From Stenotrophomonas beteli (lineage in GTDB: Bacteria; Pseudomonadota; Gammaproteobacteria; Xanthomonadales; Xanthomonadaceae), in NCBI RefSeq assembly GCF_001431665.1, contig NZ_LLXV01000055.1, forward strand, positions 1-64,000: DNA of 64,000 nucleotides, given 5' to 3'. This document shows positions 8,899-19,818 of the stretch, piece after piece (within the stretch, counting starts at the first letter, position 1; each line of letters begins with the position of its first letter). A program made the translations under genes and the position numbers. The notes under the pieces were generated by a model that worked only from the letters and a program-made list of their open reading frames with translations, was not told the origin of the DNA and did not search any database.

Positions 8899-10705
8899 CC
8901 GGGGGCGGCAGCACTGACAGGACTTCCTCGATTGTAGTCAGCCCCTGTGCCACCTTTTCAAGCCCAGCCTGGCGCAGGGTTCGCAGCCCTTCAGCCCGCG
9001 CAGCGCGGCTGAAACCGGCCAGATCCATGTCGGCACGGATCTGCCCGCGCAGCCGCGAGCTCAATGGCAGCAGCTCATACAGGCCGACGCGGCCGAGGAA
9101 TCCGGTGCGTCGGCACTCCAGGCAACCAACCGGCCGACAGGGTGTGGCGTCATCTGGATATGCATCCTGGCTATCAGCCAGGACCGCCCAATCGGCCGTG
9201 CCAAGGCTGTGCGGCTGCTTGCAGTGCGGGCACAGCGTGCGCACCAGGCGTTGGGCGAGGATGCCGTTGAGGGTGCTGGCCAGCAGGTAATGCGGCACGC
9301 CCAGGTCGAGCAGGCGGGTGACCGCGGAGGGTGCATCGTTGGTATGCAGGGTGGACAGCACCAGATGCCCGGTCAACGAAGCCTGCACTGCCATCTGCGC
9401 GGTTTCCAGGTCGCGGATCTCGCCGATCATGATGATGTCCGGGTCCTGCCGCAGCAGGGTGCGCACGCCGCTGGCGAAGTCCAGGTCGATGTTGGCCTGC
9501 ACCTGCATCTGGTTGAACTCGGGCGCGATCATCTCGATCGGATCTTCCACCGTGCACACGTTCACGTCCGGCGTGGCCAGTCGCTTCAGCGTGGAATACA
9601 GGGTGGTGGTCTTGCCTGAGCCGGTCGGCCCGGTGACCAGCACGATGCCGTGCGGGCGCTCGACCAAGGCGTTCCAGCCGGCCGCCTCCTGCGGGCTGAA
9701 ACCGAGCTGGTCGATGCTCTTGAAAGCGGCATCCGGGTCGAAGATGCGCATGACGCACTTCTCGCCGAACGCGGTGGGCATGGTCGACAGGCGCATTTCG
9801 ACCTCGCGGCCGCCCGGCGAGCGGGTCTTGATGCGGCCGTCCTGCGGGCGCCGGCGCTCGGCCAGGTCCATGCGGCCGAGCACCTTGATGCGGCTGACCA
9901 CGGCGGTCATCACCGCCGGCGGCACCTCGAACACCTTGTGCAGCACGCCGTCGATGCGGAAACGCATGCGCCCCATCTCGCGGCGCGGTTCCAGGTGGAT
10001 GTCCGAGGCGCGCTGCTCGTAGGCGTACTGCAGCAGCCAGTCGACGATGTGCACGATGTGCTGGTCATCGGCGTTGACATCGCCGGTGCGGCCCAGCTCG
10101 ACCAGCTGTTCGAAGCTGGGCAGGGTGGTGTTGACCTCGCCGCGCACGTCGCCGCGCGCGCCGCGCACCGAACGGGTCACCCCATAGAACTCCATGGTGT
10201 AGCGGTGCAGGTCCAACGGATTGACCACCGCCAGCTCGACCCGGCGGCGGGTGAGATGCTGCAGGTCACGGCGCCATTCCTGCACCAGCGGCTCACTGGT
10301 GGCCACCAGCACGCGTTCGGCATCCACCGCCAGCGGCAGGAAGCGATGGCGGCGGGCATAGGCGTGGGACACCAGCGCGGTGATCGTGGCCACGTCTACC
10401 CGGGTCGGGTCGATCCGCAGGTAGCGGCTGTCGGTGCGCCGGGCCAGCCATTCGGTGAGGCGCTCCAGGGTCAACTCGCCGCCGTCGCGGGCAGCCAGCT
10501 TGAGGTTGGACAGCAGTACCAGCGGGTGCACTTCACTGGCGTTGCGCGCGCCCTGCGCCGAAAACCGCATGCGCTCCTGTTCCTGTTCGGCCACCAGGCC
10601 GTCGGCGATCAGGGCCGCGGCCACCTGCTCGAACTGCAGGCGTCCCCACGGCAGCGGTACGCCGCCAGCTTCGCCGGGCGTGCCCACCGGCAGCCGATGT
10701 TCCAT
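8870..10705 (-). CDS. GspE/PilB-family secretion ATPase (orphan)
   Basis: 611 residues, with GGAGGAG about 6 nt before the ATG at 10705. An N-terminal MshEN/T2SSE_N-like region (about 95-170) precedes the ATPase core: Walker A GPTGSGKT (359-366), Asp box around 386-390, Walker [13 protein letters not shown] (421-432) and His box STLHTND. Zinc-ligand cysteines sit at 492, 495, 528 and 531. Such hexameric ATPases power type II secretion or type IV pilus assembly at the inner membrane. None of the other machine components is adjacent, so the partner machine is unknown. It diverges from glyQ. Confidence 0.9.
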   Translation of the reverse strand: MEHRLPVGTPGEAGGVPLPWGRLQFEQVAAALIADGLVAEQEQERMRFSAQGARNASEVHPLVLLSNLKLAARDGGELTLERLTEWLARRTDSRYLRIDPTRVDVATITALVSHAYARRHRFLPLAVDAERVLVATSEPLVQEWRRDLQHLTRRRVELAVVNPLDLHRYTMEFYGVTRSVRGARGDVRGEVNTTLPSFEQLVELGRTGDVNADDQHIVHIVDWLLQYAYEQRASDIHLEPRREMGRMRFRIDGVLHKVFEVPPAVMTAVVSRIKVLGRMDLAERRRPQDGRIKTRSPGGREVEMRLSTMPTAFGEKCVMRIFDPDAAFKSIDQLGFSPQEAAGWNALVERPHGIVLVTGPTGSGKTTTLYSTLKRLATPDVNVCTVEDPIEMIAPEFNQMQVQANIDLDFASGVRTLLRQDPDIIMIGEIRDLETAQMAVQASLTGHLVLSTLHTNDAPSAVTRLLDLGVPHYLLASTLNGILAQRLVRTLCPHCKQPHSLGTADWAVLADSQDAYPDDATPCRPVGCLECRRTGFLGRVGLYELLPLSSRLRGQIRADMDLAGFSRAARAEGLRTLRQAGLEKVAQGLTTIEEVLSVLPPPDEPSSLPDP

Positions 10706-10726
10706 CTGCCTGCTCCTCCCGGGTAC

Positions 10727-10755
10727 GGAATGCCCCGCAGGTCGGCCGTTATACT
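10727..10755 (+). promoter_or_regulatory. Putative sigma70 promoter of glyQS
   Basis: TATACT at 10750-10755 is a good -10 element 33 bp before the glyQ ATG. The -35 position 17 bp upstream (10727-10732, GGAATG) matches poorly. The call rests mainly on the -10 and position. Confidence 0.4.
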
Positions 10756-10788
10756 AGCGCACCCCCTTGCCGGCCAAGAATCGCCCGA

Positions 10789-11700
10789 ATGTCCGCGACC
10801 CCGACCGTTCCGATCACCTTCCAGGGCCTGATCCAGACCCTGAACCAGTTCTGGGCCCAGCAGGGCTGCGTGCTCATCCAGCCGCTCGACCTGGAGGTGG
10901 GCGCCGGTACCTTCCACCCGGCCACCTTCCTGCGTGCGATCGGTCCGGAAGGCTGGAACGCGGCCTACGTGCAGCCCTCGCGCCGCCCGACCGACGGCCG
11001 CTACGGCGAGAACCCGAACCGCCTGCAACGCTACTACCAGTACCAGGTGGCGATGAAGCCGGCGCCGGACAACATCCAGCAGCTGTACCTGGATTCGCTG
11101 AAGGCACTGGGCATCGACCCGCTGGTGCATGACCTGCGTTTCGTCGAGGACAACTGGGAATCGCCGACGCTGGGCGCCTGGGGCCTGGGCTGGGAAGTCT
11201 GGCTCAACGGCATGGAAGTGACCCAGTTCACCTACTTCCAGCAGGCCGGTGGCCTGGAGTGCCGCCCGGTGCTGGGCGAGATCACCTACGGTCTCGAACG
11301 CCTGTGCATGTACCTGCAGAACTGCGACAACGTCTACGACCTGGTCTGGACCTATGGCCCGGACGGCCAGCCGGTGACCTACGGCGACGTCTACCACCAG
11401 AACGAGGTGGAGCAGAGCACGTACAACTTTGAACATGCCGACGTGGAAGAACTGTTCCACCGCTTCGATGCCTGCGAGCGTGAAGCGCAGAAGCTGGTGG
11501 AAGTGAACCTGCCGCTGCCGGCCTACGAACAGGTGATGAAGGCCAGCCACACCTTCAACCTGCTCGATGCACGCCGCGCGATCAGCGTGACCGAGCGCCA
11601 GCGCTACATCCTGCGCGTGCGCGCGCTGGCCCAGGCGGTGGCCAGGGCGTACTACGAGCAGCGCGAGAAGCTGGGCTTCCCGGGCGCGAAGAAGGCCTGA
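10789..11700 (+). CDS. glyQ: Glycyl-tRNA synthetase alpha subunit
   Basis: 303 residues that cover the family's full length. It opens with [18 protein letters not shown] and the [19 protein letters not shown] class II motif; [15 protein letters not shown] follows. The alpha subunit of the bacterial alpha2beta2 GlyRS carries the catalytic aminoacylation core that charges tRNA-Gly. glyS follows after 88 bp. Confidence 0.98.
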   Translation: MSATPTVPITFQGLIQTLNQFWAQQGCVLIQPLDLEVGAGTFHPATFLRAIGPEGWNAAYVQPSRRPTDGRYGENPNRLQRYYQYQVAMKPAPDNIQQLYLDSLKALGIDPLVHDLRFVEDNWESPTLGAWGLGWEVWLNGMEVTQFTYFQQAGGLECRPVLGEITYGLERLCMYLQNCDNVYDLVWTYGPDGQPVTYGDVYHQNEVEQSTYNFEHADVEELFHRFDACEREAQKLVEVNLPLPAYEQVMKASHTFNLLDARRAISVTERQRYILRVRALAQAVARAYYEQREKLGFPGAKKA

Positions 11701-11788
11701 CCGCCCTCCCGTACCGACCCGCTTTTCATCCATTACCCCGGGGCGCCGGACGCGTTGCGCGCTGCGCCCCCATCACAGGATCGAACCG

Positions 11789-13864
11789 ATGAGCCAACTG
11801 TCCCCCCTGCTGATCGAACTGGGCACCGAGGAGCTGCCGGTCAAGGCGCTGCCGGGCCTGGCCCAGGCCTTCTTCGACGGTGTTGTCGAAGGCCTGCGCA
11901 CGCGCGGCGTCGCGCTGGAACTGGGCGATGCGCGCCCGCTGTCGACCCCGCGCCGGCTGGCCGTGCTGCTGCCCGGCGTGGGCCTGGAACAGCCGGAACA
12001 GCGCAGCGAAGTGCTGGGCCCGTACCTGAACATCGCGCTGGACGCCGAAGGCCAGCCGACCAAGGCCCTGCAGGGCTTCGCCGCCAAGGCCGGGATCGAC
12101 TGGACCGCGCTGGAGAAGACCACCGACAACAAGGGTGAGCGCTTCGTGCACCGCGCGGTGACCCCGGGCGCACGCACCGCCAGCCTGTTGCCGGAGATCC
12201 TGCGCGAGGCGATTGCAGCGATGCCGATTCCCAAGCCGATGCGCTGGGGCGACCACACCTGGGGCTTCGCGCGCCCGGCGCACTGGCTGGTGCTGCTGCA
12301 CGGTACCGAGGTGGTGGAGGCCGAACTGTTCGGCCTGCAGGCCGGCCGTGTCAGCCGTGGCCATCGCTTCCACCACGACCAGCCCGTGTCGCTGGCGCAG
12401 CCGCAGGACTATGTTGAAGCCCTGCGCGCCGCCTTCGTGCTGGTCGACCCGAGCGAGCGCCGTGCGCGCATCGTCGCCGAGGTCGAGGCCGCCGCAGGCA
12501 AGGCCGGTGGCAGCGCCCGCATCAGCGAGGACAACCTGGGGCAGGTGGTGAACCTGGTCGAGTGGCCGTCGGCGGTGCTGTGCAGCTTCGAACGTGCGTT
12601 CCTGGCGGTACCGCAGGAAGCGCTGATCGAGACGATGGAGATCAACCAGAAGTTCTTCCCGGTGCTGGATGCCGCAGGCACGCTGACCGAGAAGTTCATC
12701 GGCATCGCCAACATCGAATCGAAGGACGTGGCCGAAGTGGCCAAGGGCTACGAACGCGTGATCCGCCCGCGCTTCGCCGATGCCAAGTTCTTCTTCGACG
12801 AGGACCTGAAGCAGGGTCTGGTATCGATGGGCGAAGGCCTGAAGACGGTGACCTACCAGGCCAAGCTGGGCAGCGTGGCCGACAAGGTGGCGCGCGTGGC
12901 CACCTTGGCCGAGGTGATCGCAGCGCAGGTCGGCGCCGACGCCGCGCAGGCCAGGCGGGCTGCCGAATTGGCCAAGAACGACCTGCAATCGCGCATGGTC
13001 AACGAGTTCCCGGAACTGCAGGGCATCGCCGGTCGCCACTACGCGGTGGCCGGTGGTGAAGCAGGCGACGTGGCGCTGGCCATCGACGAGGCCTACCAGC
13101 CGCGCTTCGGTGGCGATGACATCGCGCTGTCGGCGCTGGGCAAGGTGCTGGCCATTGCCGAGCGCGTGGACACCTTGGCCGGTGGTTTCGCCGCGGGCCT
13201 GAAGCCGACCGGCAACAAGGACCCGTTCGCCCTGCGCCGCAATGCGCTGGGCCTGGCCCGCACGATCATCGAAAGCGGCTTCGAGCTGGACCTGCGCGCG
13301 CTGCTGGCCAGCGCCAACGCCGGCCTGGCCGCACGCAACGTGCAGGCCGATGTCGGCGAGCTGTACGACTTCATCCTCGACCGCCTGAAGGGCTACTACG
13401 CTGACAAGGGCGTGCCGGCCACGCACTTCAACGCCGTGGCCGAGCTGAAGCCGGCCTCGCTGTACGACTTCGATCGCCGCCTGGATGCCATCGGCACCTT
13501 CGCCACGCTGCCGGAAGCCGAGGCACTGGCCGCGGCCAACAAGCGCATCCGCAACATCCTGCGCAAGGCCGAGGGCGATATTCCGGCCCAGATCGATCCG
13601 GCGCTGCTGCAGGAAGACGCCGAGCGCGCGCTGGCCGAAGCGGTTACCGCGGCCATCGACGATACCGGCGCCAGCCTGCAGCACAAGGATTACGTCGCGG
13701 TGCTGGCGCGCCTGGCGCGCCTGCGCCCGCAGGTCGACGCGTTCTTCGACGGCGTGATGGTCAACGCCGAGGATCCGGCGCTGCGTGGCAACCGCCTGGC
13801 GCTGCTGACGCTGCTGGGCGAGCGCCTGGGCAAGGTCGCGGCGATCGAACATCTGTCGAGCTGA
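11789..13864 (+). CDS. glyS: Glycyl-tRNA synthetase beta subunit
   Basis: 691 residues of normal length. It opens with [15 protein letters not shown], the conserved beta-subunit start; the [16 protein letters not shown] and [17 protein letters not shown] segments are also family hallmarks. The beta subunit binds tRNA-Gly and has C-terminal DALR-like anticodon-binding helices. It is expressed with glyQ. A SMAG pair follows 12 bp after the stop. Confidence 0.98.
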   Translation: MSQLSPLLIELGTEELPVKALPGLAQAFFDGVVEGLRTRGVALELGDARPLSTPRRLAVLLPGVGLEQPEQRSEVLGPYLNIALDAEGQPTKALQGFAAKAGIDWTALEKTTDNKGERFVHRAVTPGARTASLLPEILREAIAAMPIPKPMRWGDHTWGFARPAHWLVLLHGTEVVEAELFGLQAGRVSRGHRFHHDQPVSLAQPQDYVEALRAAFVLVDPSERRARIVAEVEAAAGKAGGSARISEDNLGQVVNLVEWPSAVLCSFERAFLAVPQEALIETMEINQKFFPVLDAAGTLTEKFIGIANIESKDVAEVAKGYERVIRPRFADAKFFFDEDLKQGLVSMGEGLKTVTYQAKLGSVADKVARVATLAEVIAAQVGADAAQARRAAELAKNDLQSRMVNEFPELQGIAGRHYAVAGGEAGDVALAIDEAYQPRFGGDDIALSALGKVLAIAERVDTLAGGFAAGLKPTGNKDPFALRRNALGLARTIIESGFELDLRALLASANAGLAARNVQADVGELYDFILDRLKGYYADKGVPATHFNAVAELKPASLYDFDRRLDAIGTFATLPEAEALAAANKRIRNILRKAEGDIPAQIDPALLQEDAERALAEAVTAAIDDTGASLQHKDYVAVLARLARLRPQVDAFFDGVMVNAEDPALRGNRLALLTLLGERLGKVAAIEHLSS

Positions 13865-13875
13865 TGCCCGTATCG

Positions 13876-13940
13876 GTAGTGCCGGCCGCTGGCCGGCATT
13901 GCCACCGATCTGTGGGTTGCCGGCCAGCGGCCGGCACTAC
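13876..13940. repeat. Paired inverted SMAG repeats after glyS
   Basis: GTAGTGCCGGCCGCTGGCCGGCA (13876-13898) faces an inverted copy ending CTAC at 13940. The two halves can fold separately or as one long hairpin. The pair lies just after glyS and could protect the 3' end of its mRNA. No gene is visible in 13865-14108. Confidence 0.85.
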
Positions 13941-14120
13941 CGGAACATCGCCGGCGATGTCTATCGGGGTCATTGCCGACATCGTGCACGATGCCGGCAT
14001 CCTGATTGGTCGATTGAGACAATCGACACCTTGCGGCGTATTTTGACCGCCACTTAACAACCGATCCCCAATGACGTGGTGCATTTCGCATCGTCACCTC
14101 CGGTCGGTATGCTGTGCCGC

Positions 14121-15905
14121 ATGCAGCCAAAGAACTACGCCCTGCCGCTGATGGTCCTGTCGCTGGCGGCCACCTCCGTGGCCCACGCGCGCGGCACCAT
14201 CGACAAGGTGGACATCAAGGGACTGGACAAGGGCGACGACGCCGCAATCATCGAGAACATCCAGGAATCGCTGTCGCTGTACGACACGATCGGCAAGGAG
14301 CAGGGCGAATCACGCCTGGAATACCTGCTGTCGCAGGCCGAGCGGCAGACCCGCCAGGCACTGGAACCGTTCGGGTACTACAACCCGGTGATCAAGGTCG
14401 AGGCACCGCGCGAGGACGAACACGTGCGCGTGCTGATCCATGTCGACAAGGGCACCCCGGTGACCGTGCGCCGCGAGCACATCGACATCACCGGCCCGGC
14501 GATGTACGACCAGTACCTGCAGGATGACCTGGCCGCGTTCAAGCCGCGCAAGGGCCAGCGCTTCGAGCACACCCAGTACGAAGCCAGCAAGATCACCATC
14601 ACCCGGCGCCTGGCCGAGCGTGGCTACTTCGACGCCGACTACACCCAGCGCCAGGTGCAGATCACCCGCGCCGACAATGCCGCCGACATCGACCTGACCT
14701 GGGACAGCGGCCGCCGCTACAACATGGGCCCGGTGCGCTTCCAGCAGGACTACTTCGTCGACAAGCTGTTCGATCCACTGGTGTACTGGGACCAGGGCAG
14801 CTACTACCACGAGGGCAAGCTGGACCGGCTGCGCGAGTCGCTGACCAAGCTGGACTACTTCAGCGTGATCGACATCCAGCCGCGCCCGGACCAGGCCGAC
14901 GAGAACGGCGAAGTGCCGGTGGACGTGAAGCTGACGCGCGCCAAGCGCACCATCTACACCGCCGGCCTGAGCTACGGCAGCGAGAGCGGCCCGGGTGTGC
15001 GCGGTGGCATCGAGCGGCGCTTCCTGAACAACCGCGGGCACAAGATGAACACGCAGCTGGACTATGCGCAGAAGCGCAAGAGCCTGGTCACCAGCTACCG
15101 CATCCCCGCCTTCAACTGGCTGGACGGGTGGTATACCTTCGCCGCCAGCGCCTACGACGAACAGACCGACTACATCGACCTGCGCAACTTCAAGCTGATT
15201 GCCAGCCGCAGCGGCGAGATCAACGAGCACTGGACCGCGATCGCCTCGATCAACGCGCTGCGCGAGCGCTGGCGCTATGCGTCCGGCACCGAGTTCACCG
15301 ATGCGGTCTACAACACCTCGACACTGGTGTATCCGCAGATGGTCGCCGACTACGTCAACGTCGACGACGAGATGTTCCCGCGCAAGGGCATCAGTGGAAC
15401 CGCAACGATGCGCGCCGGCGTCGAGGGCGCCGGATCCGATACCAGCTTCGTGCAGGCCAACGCCGTGCTGCGCTGGTACATCCCGGTGGGTGAGAGCAAC
15501 CGCCTGATCCTGCGCGGCGAAGGCGGCACCACCTGGACCAGCGACCTGGTGGCGATGCCGCCGAGCCTGCGCTACTTCGCCGGTGGTGACCGCAGCATCC
15601 GCGGCTACGCCTACCGTGAGGTCGGCCCGCGTACCCCGAAGCCGGACAAGTACGCGCTGGGTGCCAAGAACCTGGTGATCGGCTCGGCCGAGTACGAGCA
15701 CTACTTCAACGGTGGCCCCTGGGGTGCGGCGGTGTTCGTCGATACCGGCAGTGCCTTCGATAACACGATTGATCTGCACACCGGCGTCGGCTTCGGCGTA
15801 CGCTGGAAATCGCCGGTGGGCCCGGTGCGCATCGACGTGGCGCACGGCCTGAACAACCCGGATTCGCAGTTCCAGCTGTACCTGAACATCGGAGCGGACC
15901 TGTGA
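14121..15905 (+). CDS. tamA: Autotransporter assembly factor TamA (Omp85 family)
   Basis: About 594 residues from the ATG at 14121; ATGs at 14109 and 14076 are alternatives and none has a strong ribosome site. The N-terminus (YALPLMVLSLAATSVAHA) is a signal peptide. POTRA-like repeats follow (about 28-250), then a C-terminal Omp85 barrel with GDRSIRGYAYREVGPR, the conserved lid-loop motif. TamA is the outer-membrane half of the translocation and assembly module, which helps insert autotransporters and move phospholipid. The tamB start overlaps the stop by 4 nt. Confidence 0.93.
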   Translation: MQPKNYALPLMVLSLAATSVAHARGTIDKVDIKGLDKGDDAAIIENIQESLSLYDTIGKEQGESRLEYLLSQAERQTRQALEPFGYYNPVIKVEAPREDEHVRVLIHVDKGTPVTVRREHIDITGPAMYDQYLQDDLAAFKPRKGQRFEHTQYEASKITITRRLAERGYFDADYTQRQVQITRADNAADIDLTWDSGRRYNMGPVRFQQDYFVDKLFDPLVYWDQGSYYHEGKLDRLRESLTKLDYFSVIDIQPRPDQADENGEVPVDVKLTRAKRTIYTAGLSYGSESGPGVRGGIERRFLNNRGHKMNTQLDYAQKRKSLVTSYRIPAFNWLDGWYTFAASAYDEQTDYIDLRNFKLIASRSGEINEHWTAIASINALRERWRYASGTEFTDAVYNTSTLVYPQMVADYVNVDDEMFPRKGISGTATMRAGVEGAGSDTSFVQANAVLRWYIPVGESNRLILRGEGGTTWTSDLVAMPPSLRYFAGGDRSIRGYAYREVGPRTPKPDKYALGAKNLVIGSAEYEHYFNGGPWGAAVFVDTGSAFDNTIDLHTGVGFGVRWKSPVGPVRIDVAHGLNNPDSQFQLYLNIGADL

Positions 15906-18900
15906 GCACGCCCGCACCGAGCCCCAACCCGAATACGCCGCCACGCGTGCGCTTCTACCGCCGCCGGCGCTTCTGGGCCTGGTCAGGCGTGGGTGTGATC
16001 GGCCTGGTGCTGCTGGCGTTGCTGGCGGTGTACTGGCTGCTGCAGACCGTAGCCGGTCGTGACGTGCTGCTGGCGCAGGTGGTGGCGCGCCTGCCGGTCG
16101 GCGCCAGCTTCACCTGGGACAAGGTGGAGGGCCCGGTGGCCGGGCCGCTGACCCTGTACAACGTCGACTTCCGTTATGACGACATCCATTTCCACGCCGA
16201 GCGTGCGCACCTGGAGCCGGACCTGCGCCCGCTGCTGGGCCGCAAGCTGCTGCTGGACAAGCTGGAGCTGACCAACGCGACCTTGAACCTGGCCAAGAGC
16301 GATGAGCCGTTCAAATTGCCGTCGTGGCCCGAGTCGCTGCCGCAGATCGAGATGCCGCTGGCCATCCAGGCCGATGTCATCGCCATCGACGGGTTCCGCA
16401 TCAGCCAGGCCAACGAACCGGTGATCGACATCAGCCGCGTGCGTGGTGGCATCGAGATCGCCAACGGTGAATTCCAGGCGCGCAAGCTGGTGGTGGACAG
16501 CGACATGGGCAACTTCACTGCCCAGGGCCGTTACATCCCGGCCAACGACTATGACACCGATGTAACCGTCACCGCGGTGCTGCCCGCTCCGCGCGGGCGG
16601 ACTGCGGCCACGCTTGGGCTGGTGGCGCGCGGCGACCTTGCGCACATGGAAGTGGCCCTGGCTGGGCGTGCGCCCAGGCCGTTGCACGCGATGCTGGTGT
16701 TCGACGGGCGTACCGATCCGACCTGGAACGCCAGCGTGCGTAGCGATGAGCTGGACCTGGCGCTGCTGTCGCCGGCGCTGGCGAGCTCGGCGATCGCGCC
16801 GCTGGCGTTGGATTTCACCGCGTCCGGCAAGGGCGGTAACGCCAACCTGCACGGCAGGGTGAAGCAGGGTGAGCAGGAACTGGAGCTGGCGCCATCGGTG
16901 GTGTCGCTGCAGGACCAGGTGCTGAAGGTATCGCCGTTGGTGGTGAAGGGCCTGGGGGGCGAAGCACGCCTGGAAGGCACCGCCGATTTCAGCAAGGAAG
17001 ACCAGCAGACGCTCGATTTCTCGGTGGTGGCGCACGATCTGACCTACGTGCCGGCGCCCGACCCGAATACCGCCGGCAGCGCGCCGGTGCCGGTGACGCT
17101 GAAGGAAGCGCGCTTCGGCCTGGCCGGTACTCTCAAGGCGTGGGCGGCGATCGGTCGCGCCGATGTCGAACGTGATGCACAGAAGGCGCAGCTGCGCTTC
17201 GACGTGCGTGGCAACGACCAGGCGGCGTCGATCCACCAGTTGCAGGCGCAGACGCCGGGCGGCCAGCTGCAGGTGGAGGGCCAGGTGGCGTGGGCGCCGC
17301 AGCTGGATTGGGACGCCAAGGCCACGCTGAAGGACTTCGATCCCGGCTATTTCGTGCCGGGCTGGAACGGCCGCCTGTCCGGCAACCTGGCGTCCAAGGG
17401 CCGCCAGCTGCCGCCGCCGGCCAATGCGCCGCCGGGAACCGCCGGCACGCTGGAGGCCACGGTCGATCTGCCGTCGCTGAAGGGCATCCTGCGCCAGCGC
17501 AACCTCGACGCCCAGGGCAAGTTCGCGCTGCAGGGCGCGCAGGGCCAGGGTGAGCTGAAACTGGCGCTGGGCAGCAGCCGGGTGACCGCATCGGGCAAGG
17601 TCGGCGACCGCCTCGACATCGATGCGCGATTCGAACCGTTGCAGCTGAGTGATCTGCTGCCGGGCGCCGATGGCGGCCTGCGTGGCCGGGTGCAGGTGAA
17701 GGGGCCGCGTGACGCGCCGGACATCACCGCCGACCTGGTCGGCAACAACCTCAACTGGGATGGCTACGGCGCCGAGAGCGTGAGCATCAAGGGCCATCTG
17801 CCGTGGCGCGGCGACAGCGGCACGCTGGCGGTGCAGGGCCAACAGGTCAATGCCGGCATGCTGCTGGAACGACTCAACATCGATGCGCAGGGCAGCGTGT
17901 CCAACCTGCGGCTGGCCGCGCAGACCCGCAATGAAATGGGCGCGATCGAGCTGCAGGGCAGCGTGCGCCAGCAGGGCACGCAGTGGCGCGGCGAGCTGGC
18001 GTCGCTGCGCATCGCACCGGTGAAGGGCGATGCCTGGTCATTACGTGCCCCGGCGGCGTTCGCGATCAATGGCAGCACCTACACCCTGTCCGAAGCCTGC
18101 CTGGCCGCCGCCAGCAGCGGCGCGTTGTGCGCACAGGCGAACTGGCCGCGCGAGGGCCTGGTGGTGCGCAGTGACGCGTTGCCGCTGGCGCTGGTGCAAC
18201 CGTGGCTGCCGCCGCAGTCCGGCCGCCGCATCAACCTGCGCGGTGAGATCAGCCTGGACGCGCAGATCCGCCCGCGCGGCAACGCCTGGGAAGGCCATGT
18301 GGAAGTGCGCTCGAAGGAAGGCGGCATCCGCCTCGGCGAGAGCCGCGTCACGGTCGGTGATACCACCCGTGGCGAGCTGGTGCGCTATGACCAGTTCTCG
18401 TTGAAGCTGGACATGACCCCGGCCAGCATCAAGGGCTACCTGGGCATGGGCTTCCAGGGCAATGGCTTCGTCGACGCGAAGATGCAGACCGGCTGGGAAG
18501 CCAGCGCGCCGTTGAATGGCGAGCTTTACCTCAACATGTCGCGGCTGTACTGGCTGGAGCTGTTCTCGCCGGACATCGTGCGCCCGACCGGCCTGATCGA
18601 AGGCCACGTCAGCCTGCGCGGCACGCGCGGCCAGCCATCGCTGGGCGGTGATGCGCAGCTGAGCAACTTCAAGGGCGAGTTCCCGGCGCTGGGCCTGACC
18701 TTCGACCAGGGCAAGGGCAGCTTCGTGGCCCAGCCGGATGGTTCGGCCAAGATCACCGCACAGGCCAACTCCGGCCAGGGCACGCTGTATGTGGATGGGG
18801 GCCTGTCGTGGTTCGGCGATGCCCAGCCGCTGCAGCTGAAGATCCATGGCGAGAATGTGCTGCTGTCCAACACCAGCGAACTGCGCATCGTCGCCAACCC

Positions 18901-19762
18901 CAATCTCGACTTCACCCTGGCCAAGGCAGCGATGGAGCTGCGTGGAACCGTGCATGTGCCCGAGGCCGACATCGATCTCGAACGCCTGGACCGCGGTACC
19001 TCGGTGTCTGAAGACGTGGTGGTGCTCGACCCGGTCGATCCGGAAGAATCGCGCACCTCGCCGCTGGACATGGACCTGACGGTAAGCCTCGGCGACAAGG
19101 TGAAGATGAGCGGTTTCGGCCTGAAGGGTGCGCTGACCGGCAAGATGCAGGTGTGGGCCAAGCCCGGCCGCGAGATGACCGCCAACGGCGGCCTGGAAGT
19201 GAGCGGGCGCTACAAGGCGTACGGGCAGGACCTGACCATCACCCGCGGCAACCTCACCTGGAACTACAACGCGGTGTCCGACCCGCGCATCAACATCCGT
19301 GCCGAGCGCCGGATCGGCGATGTCACTGCCGGCATCGATGTGACCGGGCGTGCGCAGCAGCCGCGCGCGGACGTGTGGTCCGATCCGGCGATGTCGCAGT
19401 CCGAGGCCCTGGCCTACCTGGTGCTCGGCCGCAGCCTGACCGGTGCCAGCAGCGACCAGGCGCAGCAGGTCAACGCGGCCTCGGCAGCCCTCTCGGCCGG
19501 TAGCGGGCTGCTGGCCTCGCAGCTGGGTGCCAAGCTGGGCCTGGACGACGCCGGCGTGAGCCAGTCACGCGCGCTGGGCGGCTCGGTGATCGGCGTGGGC
19601 AAGTACATCTCGCCCAAGCTGTACGTGGGTTACGGCGTGTCGCTGGTCGGCGCCGGTTCGGTGATCACGCTGAAGTACCTGCTGCGCCGCGGCTTCGACG
19701 TGGAAGTGGAATCGAGCACGGTGGAAAACCGTGGCTCGATCAACTGGCGTCGGGAGAAGTGA
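15902..19762 (+). CDS. tamB: Translocation and assembly module protein TamB
   Basis: 1286 residues with a GTG start in a GTGA overlap with tamA. One N-terminal transmembrane anchor (about 25-48) is followed by a very long repetitive beta-rich region (AsmA/Vps13-like) and the C-terminal DUF490/TamB domain, including DPAMSQSEALAYLVLGRSL and a final beta-rich SVIGVGKYISPKLYVGYG segment. TamB spans the periplasm to meet TamA. The length is normal for the family. Confidence 0.95.
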   Translation: MSTPAPSPNPNTPPRVRFYRRRRFWAWSGVGVIGLVLLALLAVYWLLQTVAGRDVLLAQVVARLPVGASFTWDKVEGPVAGPLTLYNVDFRYDDIHFHAERAHLEPDLRPLLGRKLLLDKLELTNATLNLAKSDEPFKLPSWPESLPQIEMPLAIQADVIAIDGFRISQANEPVIDISRVRGGIEIANGEFQARKLVVDSDMGNFTAQGRYIPANDYDTDVTVTAVLPAPRGRTAATLGLVARGDLAHMEVALAGRAPRPLHAMLVFDGRTDPTWNASVRSDELDLALLSPALASSAIAPLALDFTASGKGGNANLHGRVKQGEQELELAPSVVSLQDQVLKVSPLVVKGLGGEARLEGTADFSKEDQQTLDFSVVAHDLTYVPAPDPNTAGSAPVPVTLKEARFGLAGTLKAWAAIGRADVERDAQKAQLRFDVRGNDQAASIHQLQAQTPGGQLQVEGQVAWAPQLDWDAKATLKDFDPGYFVPGWNGRLSGNLASKGRQLPPPANAPPGTAGTLEATVDLPSLKGILRQRNLDAQGKFALQGAQGQGELKLALGSSRVTASGKVGDRLDIDARFEPLQLSDLLPGADGGLRGRVQVKGPRDAPDITADLVGNNLNWDGYGAESVSIKGHLPWRGDSGTLAVQGQQVNAGMLLERLNIDAQGSVSNLRLAAQTRNEMGAIELQGSVRQQGTQWRGELASLRIAPVKGDAWSLRAPAAFAINGSTYTLSEACLAAASSGALCAQANWPREGLVVRSDALPLALVQPWLPPQSGRRINLRGEISLDAQIRPRGNAWEGHVEVRSKEGGIRLGESRVTVGDTTRGELVRYDQFSLKLDMTPASIKGYLGMGFQGNGFVDAKMQTGWEASAPLNGELYLNMSRLYWLELFSPDIVRPTGLIEGHVSLRGTRGQPSLGGDAQLSNFKGEFPALGLTFDQGKGSFVAQPDGSAKITAQANSGQGTLYVDGGLSWFGDAQPLQLKIHGENVLLSNTSELRIVANPNLDFTLAKAAMELRGTVHVPEADIDLERLDRGTSVSEDVVVLDPVDPEESRTSPLDMDLTVSLGDKVKMSGFGLKGALTGKMQVWAKPGREMTANGGLEVSGRYKAYGQDLTITRGNLTWNYNAVSDPRINIRAERRIGDVTAGIDVTGRAQQPRADVWSDPAMSQSEALAYLVLGRSLTGASSDQAQQVNAASAALSAGSGLLASQLGAKLGLDDAGVSQSRALGGSVIGVGKYISPKLYVGYGVSLVGAGSVITLKYLLRRGFDVEVESSTVENRGSINWRREK

Positions 19763-19769
19763 CCCGCTC

Positions 19770-19804
19770 GGGGTCGGCCCTTTCGTTGAAAGATGGCCGA
19801 CCCC
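19770..19804. terminator. Bidirectional hairpin between tamB and the J-like gene
   Basis: GGGGTCGGCC (19770-19779) pairs with GGCCGACCCC (19795-19804), with an inner CTTTC/GAAAG stem. It sits between convergent genes. There is no T tract. The outer GGGGTCGG/CCGACCCC ends resemble the GGGGTC palindrome family seen elsewhere in the window. Confidence 0.6.
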
Positions 19805-19818
19805 ATCGCCAGCCGCGG

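Noticed and set aside
11726..13852. 708-codon minus-strand open frame opposite glyS
   Set aside because: It is the antisense shadow of a complete glyS. Composition is atypical and no motif is present.
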